Source: Paulinella micropora (taxonomy: Eukaryota > Cercozoa > Imbricatea > Euglyphida). From it: DNA of 64,000 nt. The translations under genes were made by a program, and so were the position numbers. Under the pieces are notes generated by a model. It ran no database searches, was not told where the DNA came from, and saw only the letters and a program-made list of their open reading frames with translations. The stretch is taken from positions 559,810 to 623,809 of the forward strand of contig BJOX01000001.1 of assembly GCA_009731375.1 (NCBI GenBank), read 5' to 3'. Shown one piece after another: positions 10,741 through 64,000 of this stretch (the first letter of the stretch is position 1; the number at the start of each line of letters is the position of its first letter).

Positions 10741-11230
10741 TACATTTACATTTACATTTACATTACATTTACCTTGTACATGTACATTTGCATTTGGATT
10801 TAGATTTAGATTTACATTTACATTTACATTATATTTACCTTTGCATTTACCTTTACATTTAAATTTACATTTGCCCTTATATTTGCCTTTACATTTACCT
10901 TTACATTTGCCTTTACATTTACCTTTACATTTACCTTTACATTTACCTTTACATTTACCTTCACATTTACCTTTTCATTTACCTTTTCATTTACCTTTTC
11001 ATTTACCTTTACATTTACCTTGACCTTTACCTTGACCTTTACATTTAACTTTACATTTACCTTTACATTGTCATTACATGTCATTACATGTCATTACATG
11101 TACATTACATGTACATTACATGTACATTACATGTACATTACATGTACATTACATGTACATGACCTTTACATGTACCTTTACATGTACCTTTACATGTACA
11201 TTTACATGTACATTTACATTGAATTGTATT
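10741..11230 (+). repeat. TTTACA/CCTTTACA and TACATG higher-order arrays
   Basis: Hexamer and dodecamer variants of ACATTT and ACCTTT, then TACATG repeats. They look derived from the flanking ACAT repeat. Confidence 0.92.
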
Positions 11231-11930
11231 AAATTACATTACATCACATTACATTACATTACATTACATTACATTACCATCCATCCATCCATCCATCATA
11301 CATAGATACATAGATACATAGATACATAGATACATAGATACAGAGATACAGAGATACAGAGATACAGAGATACATAGATACATAGACACATACATGCATA
11401 CATACATACATACATACAAACATACATACATATGTACATACATACATTACATTACATTACATTACACATTACATTACATTACAGTACATTACAGTACAGT
11501 ACAGTACAGTACAGTACAGTAAATTACAGTACATTACAGTACATTACATTACATGACACTGCATTGCATTGGATTGCATTGCATTACATTACATTACATT
11601 ACATTACATTAAATTACATTACATTACATTAAATTACATTAAATTACATTACATTACACACAAACATACATACATACATACATACATACATACGTACGTA
11701 CATACGTACGTACGTACGTACGTACGTACATACATACATACATACATAGTACGTACGTACGTACGTACATACATACATACATACATACATACATACATAC
11801 ATACATACATGCATGCATGCACGCACGCACGCATGCACGCATGCATGCATGCATACATACATACATACATACATACATGCATACATACATACATACATAA
11901 ACACATACATACATACATACATACATGTTT
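11231..11930 (+). repeat. ACATT, ACAG, CATAGATA, ACGT and ACAT arrays
   Basis: Compound arrays with gradual motif change along the stretch; no gene. Confidence 0.92.
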
Positions 11931-12720
11931 ATAATCTCTAGTTCTCTACATATCGCAAACACTCTCCCTTACAACACCTGCCCATATTTTTTACAATCCT
12001 AAGTGCCACCTTTCACCTCTTCCGCAATGTTTCCAACCTTTTTCTCCGACCCCAACAAAAAGGTAATCAATCTCCCCAGGACTAAATTTTTCGTTAACTC
12101 AAAACAACATTCTCGATAACTCACGTGATTCTGCTTGTCCCTTGCTTGCCTGCCGCCACAAACCAAAGTATGCTCGCCATCAGCATTCTCAGCCTTTTTG
12201 CTGCATTCCTGCCAATACAAGGTTCACCACATCTTCCCAACCTTTTCCCCCTAGTACACCTACTATCTTTTTTCTCACTTTTCTATCTCCTACACATGTC
12301 TTTTCTCTTACTGTTGTATTCCACAACTCTTACATCCATTCCACTACCCATGCTCCCCATGTCCCTCTTTTTTTTGCACTCATGGGGTGGCTGTATTGTC
12401 TGGTGTGTGCTTTATGGTTCCACCTTCGGTTCCCGGTGTTCTTCTATCGTTATGCATCCATTTGACAATATGGTCATTTCCATATGAAAAGGTCTGCTCC
12501 TGCCCATCGCTTCTGTTTTATGCTTCTCATCCTCATTCCTTTGCCCTTACACATATCTCCCATACCCTTACCCACCTATTCCATCTAAATCTCGGAAATT
12601 CACGCAATTACACGTCCGGTTCCAAAATACAGGTATTTCACATGATACATATGGGCACAACTTGAGTGAGCGTCAGCTTTGCGTGTTGTTCTCGTAGAGG
12701 GTTGAAGGACTATGTGAGTC
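11931..12720. repeat. family G duplicated unit, copy 1
   Basis: Matches 13578-14390 along its length at roughly 90 percent by eye, with small indels. Both copies begin next to ACAT repeats. Short open frames exist, but they are not conserved between copies, so no protein is called. Confidence 0.8.
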
Positions 12721-13510
12721 TCTTCATCTTAAACATAGAAAGAACACCTGTACGGCAAACCTACGGGTTGCTCACGCAACCAGTAAGCTCCCTGCAGGAG
12801 GGGCATCTACATCCTCCACGCTTGCGTGACTTCTTTTACTACCCTGTTCACCTCATCTAGCTCAAGCTAGACTAGTGCGGGGTCAGGAATGCTTCACCTA
12901 TGTTCATACCACTTAAGTGGGTTGCTCACCCAATTTGCATGTGATTACATATTCTGCCAATCTACATACCCGCATAACTACACATACCGTATCGACAAAA
13001 CGACGAAAGACATGTCGTATGATGTTCACGCACATGTCTCACATGGCTCACCCTATGTGATTACATATTCTGCCAATCTACATACCTGCATAATTACGTA
13101 TACCGTATCGACAGGGTGAAGAAAGAATGTTCGTACTTTGTATGTTCTATGTTTATGACGCATGTATGTTCTATGTTTATGACGCATAGGCGACCTCCAA
13201 GCCAGGTACACCAGTCCAATCAATCACATATACTCTCATTCTTTCCACACCCTTTCCACAACGCTCCGAAATACAGGTACAAATACACATATCAAACACT
13301 CACATACCACCTTAAACATATACACTCATCACTTTCAATTTCCCTTTCTGACTCTTTCGTTTTTCTCCCATATGCCACCTACACCCAACCCTCCTATTTA
13401 CTAATATTAAAGATATCTTTACCCCACCGTCACTTTTATACTAGCTTAGACTAGTTTTCAAACCGTTCCTAAAACAGACGGTGGGAGCGCTTAGGTGCCC
13501 CGTCTGTATA
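12721..13510. other. unique sequence with two internal tandem repeats, no gene recognised
   Basis: A ~64-bp unit (TGTGATTACATATTCTGCCA...) occurs at about 12940 and 13055. A 24-bp unit containing TATGTTCTATGTTTATGACG occurs twice at 13138-13186. Nothing coding is supported. Confidence 0.6.
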
Positions 13511-13520
13511 AGGTCACTAC

Positions 13521-13563
<43 letters not shown>

Positions 13564-13580
13564 CATACATACATACATAA
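13521..13580 (+). repeat. GATA then ACAT array
   Basis: Forms the left border of family G copy 2. Confidence 0.93.
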
Positions 13581-14396
13581 ATTTTAATAATCTCTATAGT
13601 TCTCTTCATATCGCAAACACTCTCCCTTACAACACCTGCCCATATTTTTTACAATCGTAAGTGCCACCTTTCACCTCTTCCCCACTTTTTTCCAACCTTT
13701 TTCTCCGACCCCAACAAGAAGGTAATCAATCTCCCCAGGACTAAATTCCCGTTAACCCGGAACAGAATTCTCGATTACTCACGTGATTCTGCCTGCCCCT
13801 TTCTTGCCTGCCGCCACAAACCAAGTATGCTCGCCATCAGCATTCTCAGCCTTTTTGCTCTGCATTCCAGCCATTACAAGGTTCCATAATTCACCACATC
13901 CCCCCCCCTCCCCATTTTTCTCCCATTACACCTACTATCTTTTTTCCCACTTTTCTATCTCCTACACATGTCCTTTCTCAAATTGCTGTATTCCACAACT
14001 CTTACATCCATTCCACTACCCATGCTCCCCATGTCCCTCTTGATAAGTGGCTGTATTGTCTGGTATGTGCTTTATGGTTCCACTTTCGGTTCCCGGTGTT
14101 CTTCTATCGTATGCAACCACTTGACAATATGGTCATTTCCATATGAAAAGGTCTGCCTACCTCCTGCCCATCACTTCTATTTTTTGCTTCGCACCCTTAC
14201 ATCCCTTTACATTTACACACCTACCCACCCCACATACAGTCTATCCAATTTTCGAAATTCTCACGCAAAAATTTCACGCCAGCCTCCAGGTCCCAATATA
14301 CAGGTAATTCATATGTTTCACATGTGCACAACTTGAGAGAGCGTAAGCTGTGAATGTTGTTCTCGTAGAGGGCGGAAGTACTATGTGAGTCTTATC
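13578..14396. repeat. family G duplicated unit, copy 2
   Basis: Second copy of the 0.8-kb sequence at 11931-12720. Its right end passes from CTTATCTTAAAA into ACAT repeats, and short pieces of the same end (TTCATCTTAAAACATAC) recur at about 14820 and 14988. Confidence 0.8.
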
Positions 14397-14417
14397 TTAA
14401 AAACATACATACATACA

Positions 14418-14450
<33 letters not shown>

Positions 14451-14632
14451 TACAAAAATACATACATACATACATACATACATGCATAACATACATAACA
14501 TACATAACATACATAACATACATAACATAAATACATACATAACATACATAACATACATATAAACATACATACATACATACATACATACATACATACATAC
14601 ATACATACTAGCGACATACATACATACATGCA

Positions 14633-14663
<31 letters not shown>

Positions 14664-14764
14664 GTACATACATACATACATAACATACATACATAACATA
14701 CATACATAACAAACATACATACATAACTTACATACATACATACATATGTACATATGTACATACA

Positions 14765-14800
<36 letters not shown>

Positions 14801-15013
14801 CATACATACATACATAAAATTCATCTTAAAACATACATCATACATACATACACACATACACACATACAATACATACATACATACATTACATTACATTGCA
14901 TTACAATAACATACATACATACATACATACATACATACATACATACATACATTACATTACATTACATACATACATACTACATAAATTCATCTTAAAACAT
15001 ACATCATACATAC
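14397..15013 (+). repeat. ACAT/AACAT arrays
   Basis: Long imperfect ACAT arrays; no gene. Confidence 0.95.
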
Positions 15014-15825
15014 ATGCGTTCTTGCAGCTGGTCAAGTCAAAATATACGCTTATCTCGGTGGCCTATTCACCCACCACAGACCATAAACACCCAGTAGGAA
15101 TGCACCAGTGTCCCGGGAAAAAGGCACCAAAAGCAAACCTCAAACCATAGAAATCTGGGACCCGGACCCCACGAGTCCGTTACGAGAGCGAAGTGCACTG
15201 ACGAGAAAGTTCTTGTACCGCGCTGGCCGGCTCAAAGGCTCAAGCCGCTCAATGGCTCATTTCAAGGCGCTCAATGGCTCATTTCAACCAAAATAAAATT
15301 TTGGCATCCCTTTGGCAACAAAAACGACGTGGAAATTAGGTACAGGTGGAATTATTCCTCCTTGCGCTCATTTCGTTGTCTTTCTTCTGAGTTTACACCA
15401 CAAACACAGAACGAAGAGCAGTCTTGTTGGCATTGCAAAAAGGAAACAAAAAAACAAAATCAGCTCGCTATTTTACTTTTTTCGGTCGCAACCGAGAGGA
15501 TCGGAGGGGAAGGAAAAAACTCTCCAGTATCGTTTACAGGAAAATTTTTATGCGTTCCTTCTCGATCAGCTTCTGACCTTTTCGACAACAAATGTGAGAC
15601 ATGTAATAGAAAAACAAATCTTTTTGGTGCATTTTCAGAACATGTTCGCGATTGTCTCTCCCTTACTTCGCCCTGCAACGCTGTCCTCTTTTCAATCTGT
15701 ACTAAATTACTTATCTCAACTCCTGTTACAATCTAAACCGATAAAGGAACCCCTCCTGTATCCACTCCTTCTATTCTGTCCGTGTTATCCGTGCACCCAT
15801 TAGCACTCCCATTCACTAGTCCATT
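15014..15825. other. non-repeat stretch, coding status unclear
   Basis: Two overlapping plus-strand open frames exist: 15329-15736 (135 codons, with two CxxC pairs, the second followed by H-x3-C) and 15312-15803 (163 codons). They are in different frames and neither matches a family I know. A possible short 3' exon, 15029-15150 (LVKSKYTLISVAYSPTTDHK...), follows a good acceptor, TTCTTGCAG. A 21-bp direct repeat (GCTCAATGGCTCATTTCAA) lies at about 15248-15290. I call no gene. Confidence 0.4.
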
Positions 15826-15833
15826 CTATCTAT

Positions 15834-15898
<65 letters not shown>
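15826..15898 (+). repeat. TATC array
   Basis: Pure TATC repeats on the 5' side of LINE tail copy 6. Confidence 0.97.
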
Positions 15899-16043
15899 TT
15901 TTCTTCAACGTCCTTCCTCCTCTTCTTTTTCCAGAACACAGTCTACCCGTGATTCCCATCCCGGACACATGCACAGTACACAAATTATTGTTTGATGTGA
16001 AACTGCGTTCCTTTGCAAGGACTACATTCCTTTGCGACATCTC

Positions 16044-16046
<3 letters not shown>
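15899..16046 (+). mobile_element. family B LINE 3' tail (copy 6)
   Basis: The last ~150 bp of the LINE 3' untranslated region in plus orientation, ending GCGACATCTCATC and then TATC repeats. TATC repeats also lie on its 5' side. Confidence 0.9.
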
Positions 16047-16123
<77 letters not shown>

Positions 16124-16128
16124 ATCTA
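16047..16128 (+). repeat. TATC array
   Basis: Follows LINE tail copy 6 directly. Confidence 0.97.
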
Positions 16129-16179
16129 AGTCACTATTGTCTTAAACGGCTTGAAAATTCAAATTAGAAACAAATCTTA

Positions 16180-16232
16180 ACCAATGAAGTTTGAACTTCT
16201 TTTCACAAGAAGTTTGAACTTCTTTTCGTATG
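16180..16232 (+). repeat. tandem GAAGTTTGAACTTC palindromes
   Basis: Two ~22-bp units, each with the inverted repeat GAAGTTTGAACTTC, followed by a half copy. Confidence 0.85.
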
Positions 16233-16305
16233 AAGTCTACGCTGTGCACACATAAAGAGTGCCTATTTCGCTTGCCATCTTTGTCTACGTTGTTGTATGT
16301 ACCTC

Positions 16306-16307
16306 CC

Positions 16308-16347
<40 letters not shown>

Positions 16348-16500
16348 NNNNNNNNNNCCTTTTCTTTCTTTTTTCTTCCTCCTTCCTTGTTCCTTCCTTC
16401 CTTCTTTCTTTCTTTCTTTCTTTTTTCTTTTTTCTTTTCTTTCCTTTCCTTTCCTTTCCTTTCCTTTCCTTGCCTTGCCTTTCCTTTCCTTTCCTCTGTG
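16306..16500 (+). repeat. poly-C with 10-N gap, then CTTT/CCTTT arrays
   Basis: A C run of about 40 ends in an N gap (16348-16357), then polypyrimidine CTTT and CCTTT repeats. Confidence 0.93.
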
Positions 16501-16560
16501 TAAAAATTTTCTGTATCGATGTTTTCTTCTTTGCTGGCTAGCCAAGGCAAGCACATACTG

Positions 16561-17322
<762 letters not shown>

Positions 17323-17544
17323 NNNNNNNNNNNNNNNNNNNNNNNNNNNNNNNNNNNNNNNNNNNNNNNNNNNNNNNNNNNNNNNNNNNNNNNNNNNNNN
17401 NNNNNNNNNNNNNNNNNNNNNNNNNNNNNNNNNNNNNNNNNNNNNNNNNNNNNNNNNNNNNNNNNNNNNNNNNNNNNNNNNNNNNNNNNNNNNNNNNNNN
17501 NNNNNNNNNATCTCAATCCCAAGGTCATGTGCACTCGCAAACAG

Positions 17545-17771
17545 CTGTTTTGTTGTTGTTGTCGTTGTTGTTGTCGTTGTTGTTGTTTTTGTTGTTGTTG
17601 TTGCTGTTGCACCTGGTGCTGCTGCTGCTGCTGCCTTTGCTGTTGTTGTTCTTGTTGTTGTTGTTGTTCTTGTTGTTGTTGTTGTTGTTGTTGTGCCTGC
17701 TGTTGTTGTTGTGCCTGCTGCTGCATCAGTAGTAGTATTAGTAGTAGTAGTAGCAGTAGCAGTAGCAATAG

Positions 17772-17811
<40 letters not shown>

Positions 17812-17813
17812 TT
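17545..17813 (+). repeat. GTT, GCT/AGT and ATT trinucleotide arrays
   Basis: Trinucleotide arrays change motif in steps and end as pure ATT directly before the SINE. Confidence 0.95.
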
Positions 17814-18079
17814 GGACACCGTGATAGCCCAGTGGTCAAGTTCTACCATCTGGGCCCTGTCGCCAGTTCGATTCCCGTCGGTGCCACCAGTATTTTCATT
17901 GAACATACCGATCCGTCTGGACCAGTATTTTCATTGAACATACCGGCCCGTCTGGAAGTGTTGGAACTGCCCTTGCGGGGGTGTCATTAGAGCTTATCGT
18001 CAATTCTTCGTACTCCCCTCACGGGTGAGACGATGGAGGCGCATGTGCAGAAATGCATCAACCATTGACAGAGAAGCAC

Positions 18080-18080
<1 letters not shown>
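17814..18080 (+). mobile_element. tRNA-derived SINE (family C), copy 1
   Basis: The head (17815-17889) is tRNA-like, with an A box TAGCCCAGTGG (17825-17835), a B box AGTTCGATTCCC (17865-17876), and acceptor-stem ends GACACCG and CGGTGCC that pair at six of seven positions. After CGGTGCC comes ACCA, a discriminator base plus an encoded CCA, so the head may derive from a mature tRNA. The T stem pairs poorly, so it is not a working tRNA. The body has a 35-bp unit (ACCAGTATTTTCATTGAACA...) present twice, then a ~125-bp tail region ending GAAGCACT and an ATT array. ATT repeats also lie on the 5' side. Confidence 0.87.
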
Positions 18081-18117
<37 letters not shown>

Positions 18118-18360
18118 GTAGTAGTAGTAGTAGTAGTAGTAGTTGTAGTAGCAGGAGTAGTAGTAGTAGTAGTAGTAGTAGTTGTTGTTTTTGTTGTTGC
18201 TGTTGCTATTATTGTTATTGTTCTTCTTGTTGTTCTTGTTGTTATTTGTTGTTGTTGTTGTTGTTGTTATTCTTGCTGCTGCTGCTGCGGTTGTGACTGT
18301 TTTTGTTGTTGTTCCTGTTGTTTGTTTTTGTTTTTGTTAGTGGTGTTGCTGGTGGTAGTA
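18081..18360 (+). repeat. ATT, AGT and GTT arrays
   Basis: Trinucleotide arrays following the SINE tail. Confidence 0.95.
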
Positions 18361-18389
18361 TGTATGCAGGTGAATGTGTGTGTATGCAG

Positions 18390-35819
<17,430 letters not shown>

Positions 35820-36584
35820 CCTGTGCAGCTACATCCATATCTACATCTTCATCTCATATCTACATCTTATGTATACATCTGCATCTACTGCGGATTTAAG
35901 TGGTATGATTGACAACATGTTTGATAGTTTGCCATACAAACTTGCGTTAGCTTCCTCTTTTCTTTTCTTTTCTTTTCCTTTTCCTCTCCTTTCCCGTGTG
36001 GAAAGTATTTGAATCAGATCATGAACTGTTTAATGTTACTTACTCCAAGTCTCTATTTTTCTTCTAAATATTCGTAGCATCAGAAAAACCGGGAAAAGTA
36101 TGTGTAGATGATCATATAATATTTTTTGAAATAGCTAAAAGAAACAAATAAGTGTCATTACATGCACAAGTTGCATACATACGCAAGTTGCATAATTACG
36201 CAAGTGTGTACTGTAGGCATGCATACACTCAATTCGTGTACTCTCACATAATAGTACATGTACACGTAGATGTTAAAAATACCATGCCCCCCCCCCCACA
36301 CACACCCGCCCTGGAAAAGCCAAGGGAAAAACAGTGCAAAAGACGTCAGTTCTTAACACAGCGAATAATTACTTGCTGCGTTTCGATCTCAGCCAATATT
36401 GCATCCACTAGAAAGCTCTTTGTGAGAGTTTTCAAATCAGAACTTCAAAAACACAGCCTTCCCTGTTTGCGACACGCAACTGGACATTTGTCGTCGAGGC
36501 AGCGTTTCTCCAGCATCAACTCGACTTATCATTTCTCGCTGTCTCCCCCGCCCCGCCTGTCACTCCTCAGGCGGAAGACACCGA
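35820..36584. other. intergenic, no gene supported
   Basis: AT-rich. A plus frame from 36152 is open for ~145 codons before it enters the ATT array. Its composition is ordinary, but I recognise no family and call no gene. A run of C at 36289-36297. Confidence 0.5.
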
Positions 36585-36596
36585 TTAATTTATTAC

Positions 36597-36644
<48 letters not shown>

Positions 36645-36653
36645 TACTACTAC

Positions 36654-36689
<36 letters not shown>

Positions 36690-36788
36690 TACTACTACTA
36701 TTATTATTATTATTATTATCATTATTATTATTATTATTATTATTACTAGTATTAGTATTATTATTATTATTACTATTACTATTATTAC

Positions 36789-36842
<54 letters not shown>

Positions 36843-36984
36843 GATTATGATTATTATTATTATTATTATTATGATTATTATTATTATGATTATTATTATT
36901 ATGATTATTATGATTATGATTATTATTATTATTATTATTATGATTATGATTATGATTATTATTATTATTATTATTATTATTATT
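36585..36984 (+). repeat. ATT trinucleotide array
   Basis: 400 bp of ATT with ACT and ATG variants, with no SINE inside. Confidence 0.97.
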
Positions 36985-37129
36985 TTACGAAGCAATCGTC
37001 AGAGCGTGACGAACCAGTGGCGTTTTATCGCCCACTCGCTGACCAGTGGCGCTTTATCGCTCATTCGCTGCCTCTCGTGATCGCCTCAACCAATTATTGC
37101 TAGTATTATGTTTATAACATACAGACACA

Positions 37130-38160
37130 TAAGAGGCTAAGTTGGAGGTCGCAGTTGTTGGTCGGAGGGCGATTGATCAGACTACAGTCTCTGTAAGTCT
37201 TGAAAGGCCTCGGCAACCAACCTGGACTGTACCAGACCAGCCGATAATAACAGATATTTGTATTTGTCCTAAACACCATATTACTTTGTCGATTTTTGTT
37301 ACCCCTCCTCGGGAAGCTCTGACAAATTTCATAATCCATACTACCGAATAGTAGTGAATAGTTAATAGTTCAGATAGGTCGCATTTCATGGTAGATTAGC
37401 AAGTACAGTCACTATCACTTCATATACTATCTGTATGTATCATATATACCGATTTTATATACGTAACTTGACTATGCTATGCCTGTATTACATATTTAGC
37501 TTACCACCACTCACAATATTGGATAAGGTGTGAGTAGGACAAAATCTTCTCGTCGATTAGGCCTTACTTGACTGGGGGGCTGCCCTGTGTGTTGTCTAAC
37601 TGATACACACTTGCCCCAGCAAGTCGGGTAGCCACCGTCGACATTATCTCTTGGAGAGAGTGAGGGTAAGAGTTTTAAGAGAATGTTTTGAGTCTGTGTT
37701 TTTATAACTTTGGCACAGAATAGCTAAAAGGACCTGCAGGTAATTTAATAATTATTTTTGCTACAGGGGGAGTTAGACCTATCAGTTAATATATTAATTA
37801 GGTTAGACAGTACGGCGCGGCATATGTAATGCGTGTCGTAAGAGCTATTACTTGTGTCCGGCCTAACCCGTACCCGCTCTTTGTCTTGGCGCGTTCTTCT
37901 AATAAAGTTTAAACTGCAGACGATAGTTTTAACTCCTTAGCTTTGACTCCTGATTAGTATATAAAGTAGTATGACATAACCTGCTAGACCACTATTATTT
38001 ATTAGCTACAACACTTTATAAATATCAGCAGTACTACAGCTTTAATAAGAAAGGCGCCAACAGAACGCACCACGTAACTTGACTGGCCGGATCGTAAGTA
38101 ATGACTCTACCGACACCGTTACTCTGATATTAATACGGCTGGTCCTTCCCTAGTAATCAT
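37130..38160 (+). mobile_element. second copia remnant: 3' untranslated region and LTR
   Basis: 37130-37763 parallels 3950-4514, the polypurine tract CAGGGGGAG is at 37764-37772, and the LTR-like sequence from 37773 holds TAATAAAGTTT and TATATAAAGTAGTATGAC. The LTR start has lost the TG seen at 4523. An inverted LTR piece follows at about 38050-38155. Diverged from the first element by eye at 25-35 percent, so an older or different subfamily. Confidence 0.75.
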
Positions 38161-38600
38161 CTTAAGATTATATTAATAGTTCCAACAGAAATTTTAGGGA
38201 AAATGTTTAAATAGACAAAAATTTAATAATTTTTTGTATATAACAAAAACCAAAAACTGACTAAAAATCGAAAAACTTGTACAGCTTTGAGAGCTTTGAG
38301 AACTGAAAATCGAAAAACTTTACAGCTTTGAGAATTGAAAACTCATTTTTTGTTGCCACTTGATTGTCGCTAGCAATAGTAGCTACTCGAAGAGATTACT
38401 GACTCTGAAGATATTACTAAGAGTAAAAAAAGTAAAAAGTAAAAAGTAAAACACTCTGATTTACTGCAAATCAGTAAAATATATAAAACAACGCTGTCAC
38501 GGTCTGACTGTCACCTGACAAAAAATATTAGTTACTAATCTTCTGTCTGTATCACTTTCGCAAGACAGCCCACAAATAATACAATGCTGTCGGGGGCCCG
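38161..38600. other. AT-rich, internal ~45-bp tandem repeat, no gene
   Basis: AATCGAAAAACTT...CAGCTTTGAGA occurs twice at 38265-38345, and AGTAAAA repeats lie at about 38420-38450. Confidence 0.6.
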
Positions 38601-38636
38601 TTAGTCACGCCATGAGGGACTGGACGCTGGTCGGAA

Positions 38637-39260
38637 TGTATGTATGTATGTATGTATGTATGTATGTATGTATGTATGTATGCATGTATTTATGCATGCA
38701 TGTATGTATGTATGTATGTAACATTGTATGTATCTATGTATGTATGTATGTATGTATGTATGTATGTATGTTATATGTATGTTATGTATGTATGTTATGT
38801 ATGTATGTATGTTATGTATCATAGTATATGTATGTATGCATGTATGTATGTATGTATGTATGTATGCATGTATGTATGTATGTATGTATGCATGTATGTA
38901 TGTATGCATGTATGTATGTATGTATGTATGCATGTATGCATGCATGTATGTCTGTATGTATCTATGTATGTATGTATGTATGTATGTATGTATGCATGTA
39001 TGTATGTATGTATGTATGTATATATGTATGTATGTATGTGAGTATGTATGTATGTATGTATGTATGTATGCATGTATGTATGTATGTATGTATGCATGCA
39101 TGCATGCATGCATGCAATGCATGTATGTATGTATGTATGTATGTATGTATGTATCCACTGAACGCTTGCTTTTCGTTGAGCTGAAAATGTATGTATGCAT
39201 GTTATGTATGTATGTATGTATGTATGTATGCATGTATGTATGCATTTATGTATGCATCTA
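38637..39260 (+). repeat. ATGT/GCAT arrays
   Basis: 600 bp of ATGT repeats, broken at 39154-39189 by a piece shared with 5319-5346. Confidence 0.95.
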
Positions 39261-39339
39261 AAAGGATGCAGGAGTCTACCGACCAAGGAGACTGTCGGCT
39301 TAGATCAAATTACAAGAGTGAGTGGAATAGGACGTCGGT

Positions 39340-63763
<24,424 letters not shown>

Positions 63764-63799
63764 CTACCAATAAGAACGAGAATGATCATCATCATGACA

Positions 63800-64000
<201 letters not shown>

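Noticed and set aside
10531-10803. Open frames of His-Thr-Tyr-Ile, Met-Tyr-Val-Cys or Tyr-Leu-Ser-Ile repeats throughout the window
   Set aside because: They are translations of ACAT, ATGT and TATC arrays, open in several frames on both strands. No evidence for translation.
15312-15803. Two overlapping open frames as genes
   Set aside because: Different frames, ordinary composition, no family recognised and no neighbouring exons. The CxxC pairs may be chance.
17815-17889. Functional tRNA gene
   Set aside because: A and B boxes and the acceptor stem are present, but the T stem pairs poorly, CCA is encoded, and the sequence is repeated with a common body. It is a SINE head.
36152-36590. Open frame of ~145 codons upstream of the ATT array
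   Set aside because: It ends by running into ATT repeats read as Leu and shows no known motif.

Overview
This is nuclear DNA from a eukaryote. The evidence is spliceosomal introns with GT-AG borders, tiny exons joined in consistent phase, a Ty1/copia pol gene, a non-LTR retrotransposon with a restriction-like endonuclease, and a tRNA-derived SINE. The phylum cannot be fixed from the sequence. Two of the gene products recall, from memory only, proteins of fungi and some protists or algae. About two thirds of the window is simple-sequence DNA (GATA/TATC, ACAT/ATGT, CT/GA, ATT, ACT, GTAA, AAGAT and CGTAC arrays), and it has ten assembly gaps. Most long open frames seen here are translated microsatellites and are not genes.

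Layout. 1-4990: a decayed Ty1/copia element (integrase, reverse transcriptase, RNase H, polypurine tract, LTR). 5894-9978, minus strand: gene L, 3' end of a split gene for a small CxxC/CxxC protein, with a LINE copy in an intron. 10.0-18.4 kb: intergenic arrays, a duplicated 0.8-kb unknown sequence, and a tRNA-SINE. 18390-35819, plus strand: gene P, about 25 exons, roughly 675 codons, with a Ser/Pro-rich N-terminal half and a C-terminal GAF domain built from five consecutive exons. 35.8-39.3 kb: convergent intergenic region with a second copia LTR remnant. 39340-63763 and beyond the right edge, minus strand: gene M, at least 22 exons and 545 codons, with a coiled-coil N-terminal part and a C-terminal part of unknown function. 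I rebuilt the three genes by hand from splice sites, and exon phases agree at nearly every junction, which is the main evidence that they are real.

Two patterns stand out. First, many exons have degenerate partial copies of one exon edge, splice site included, lying beside them in the intron and separated by microsatellite arrays; a few copies are inverted. Second, several retroelement families (an RLE-type LINE, a 0.54-kb element sharing its 3' end, and two unnamed families) are embedded in TATC arrays in a fixed orientation, while the tRNA-SINE is embedded in ATT arrays in a fixed orientation. This suggests microsatellite-targeted retrotransposition. The introns look as if they grew by array expansion, insertion of these elements into arrays, and local duplication of exon edges, while a readable spliced frame was kept.
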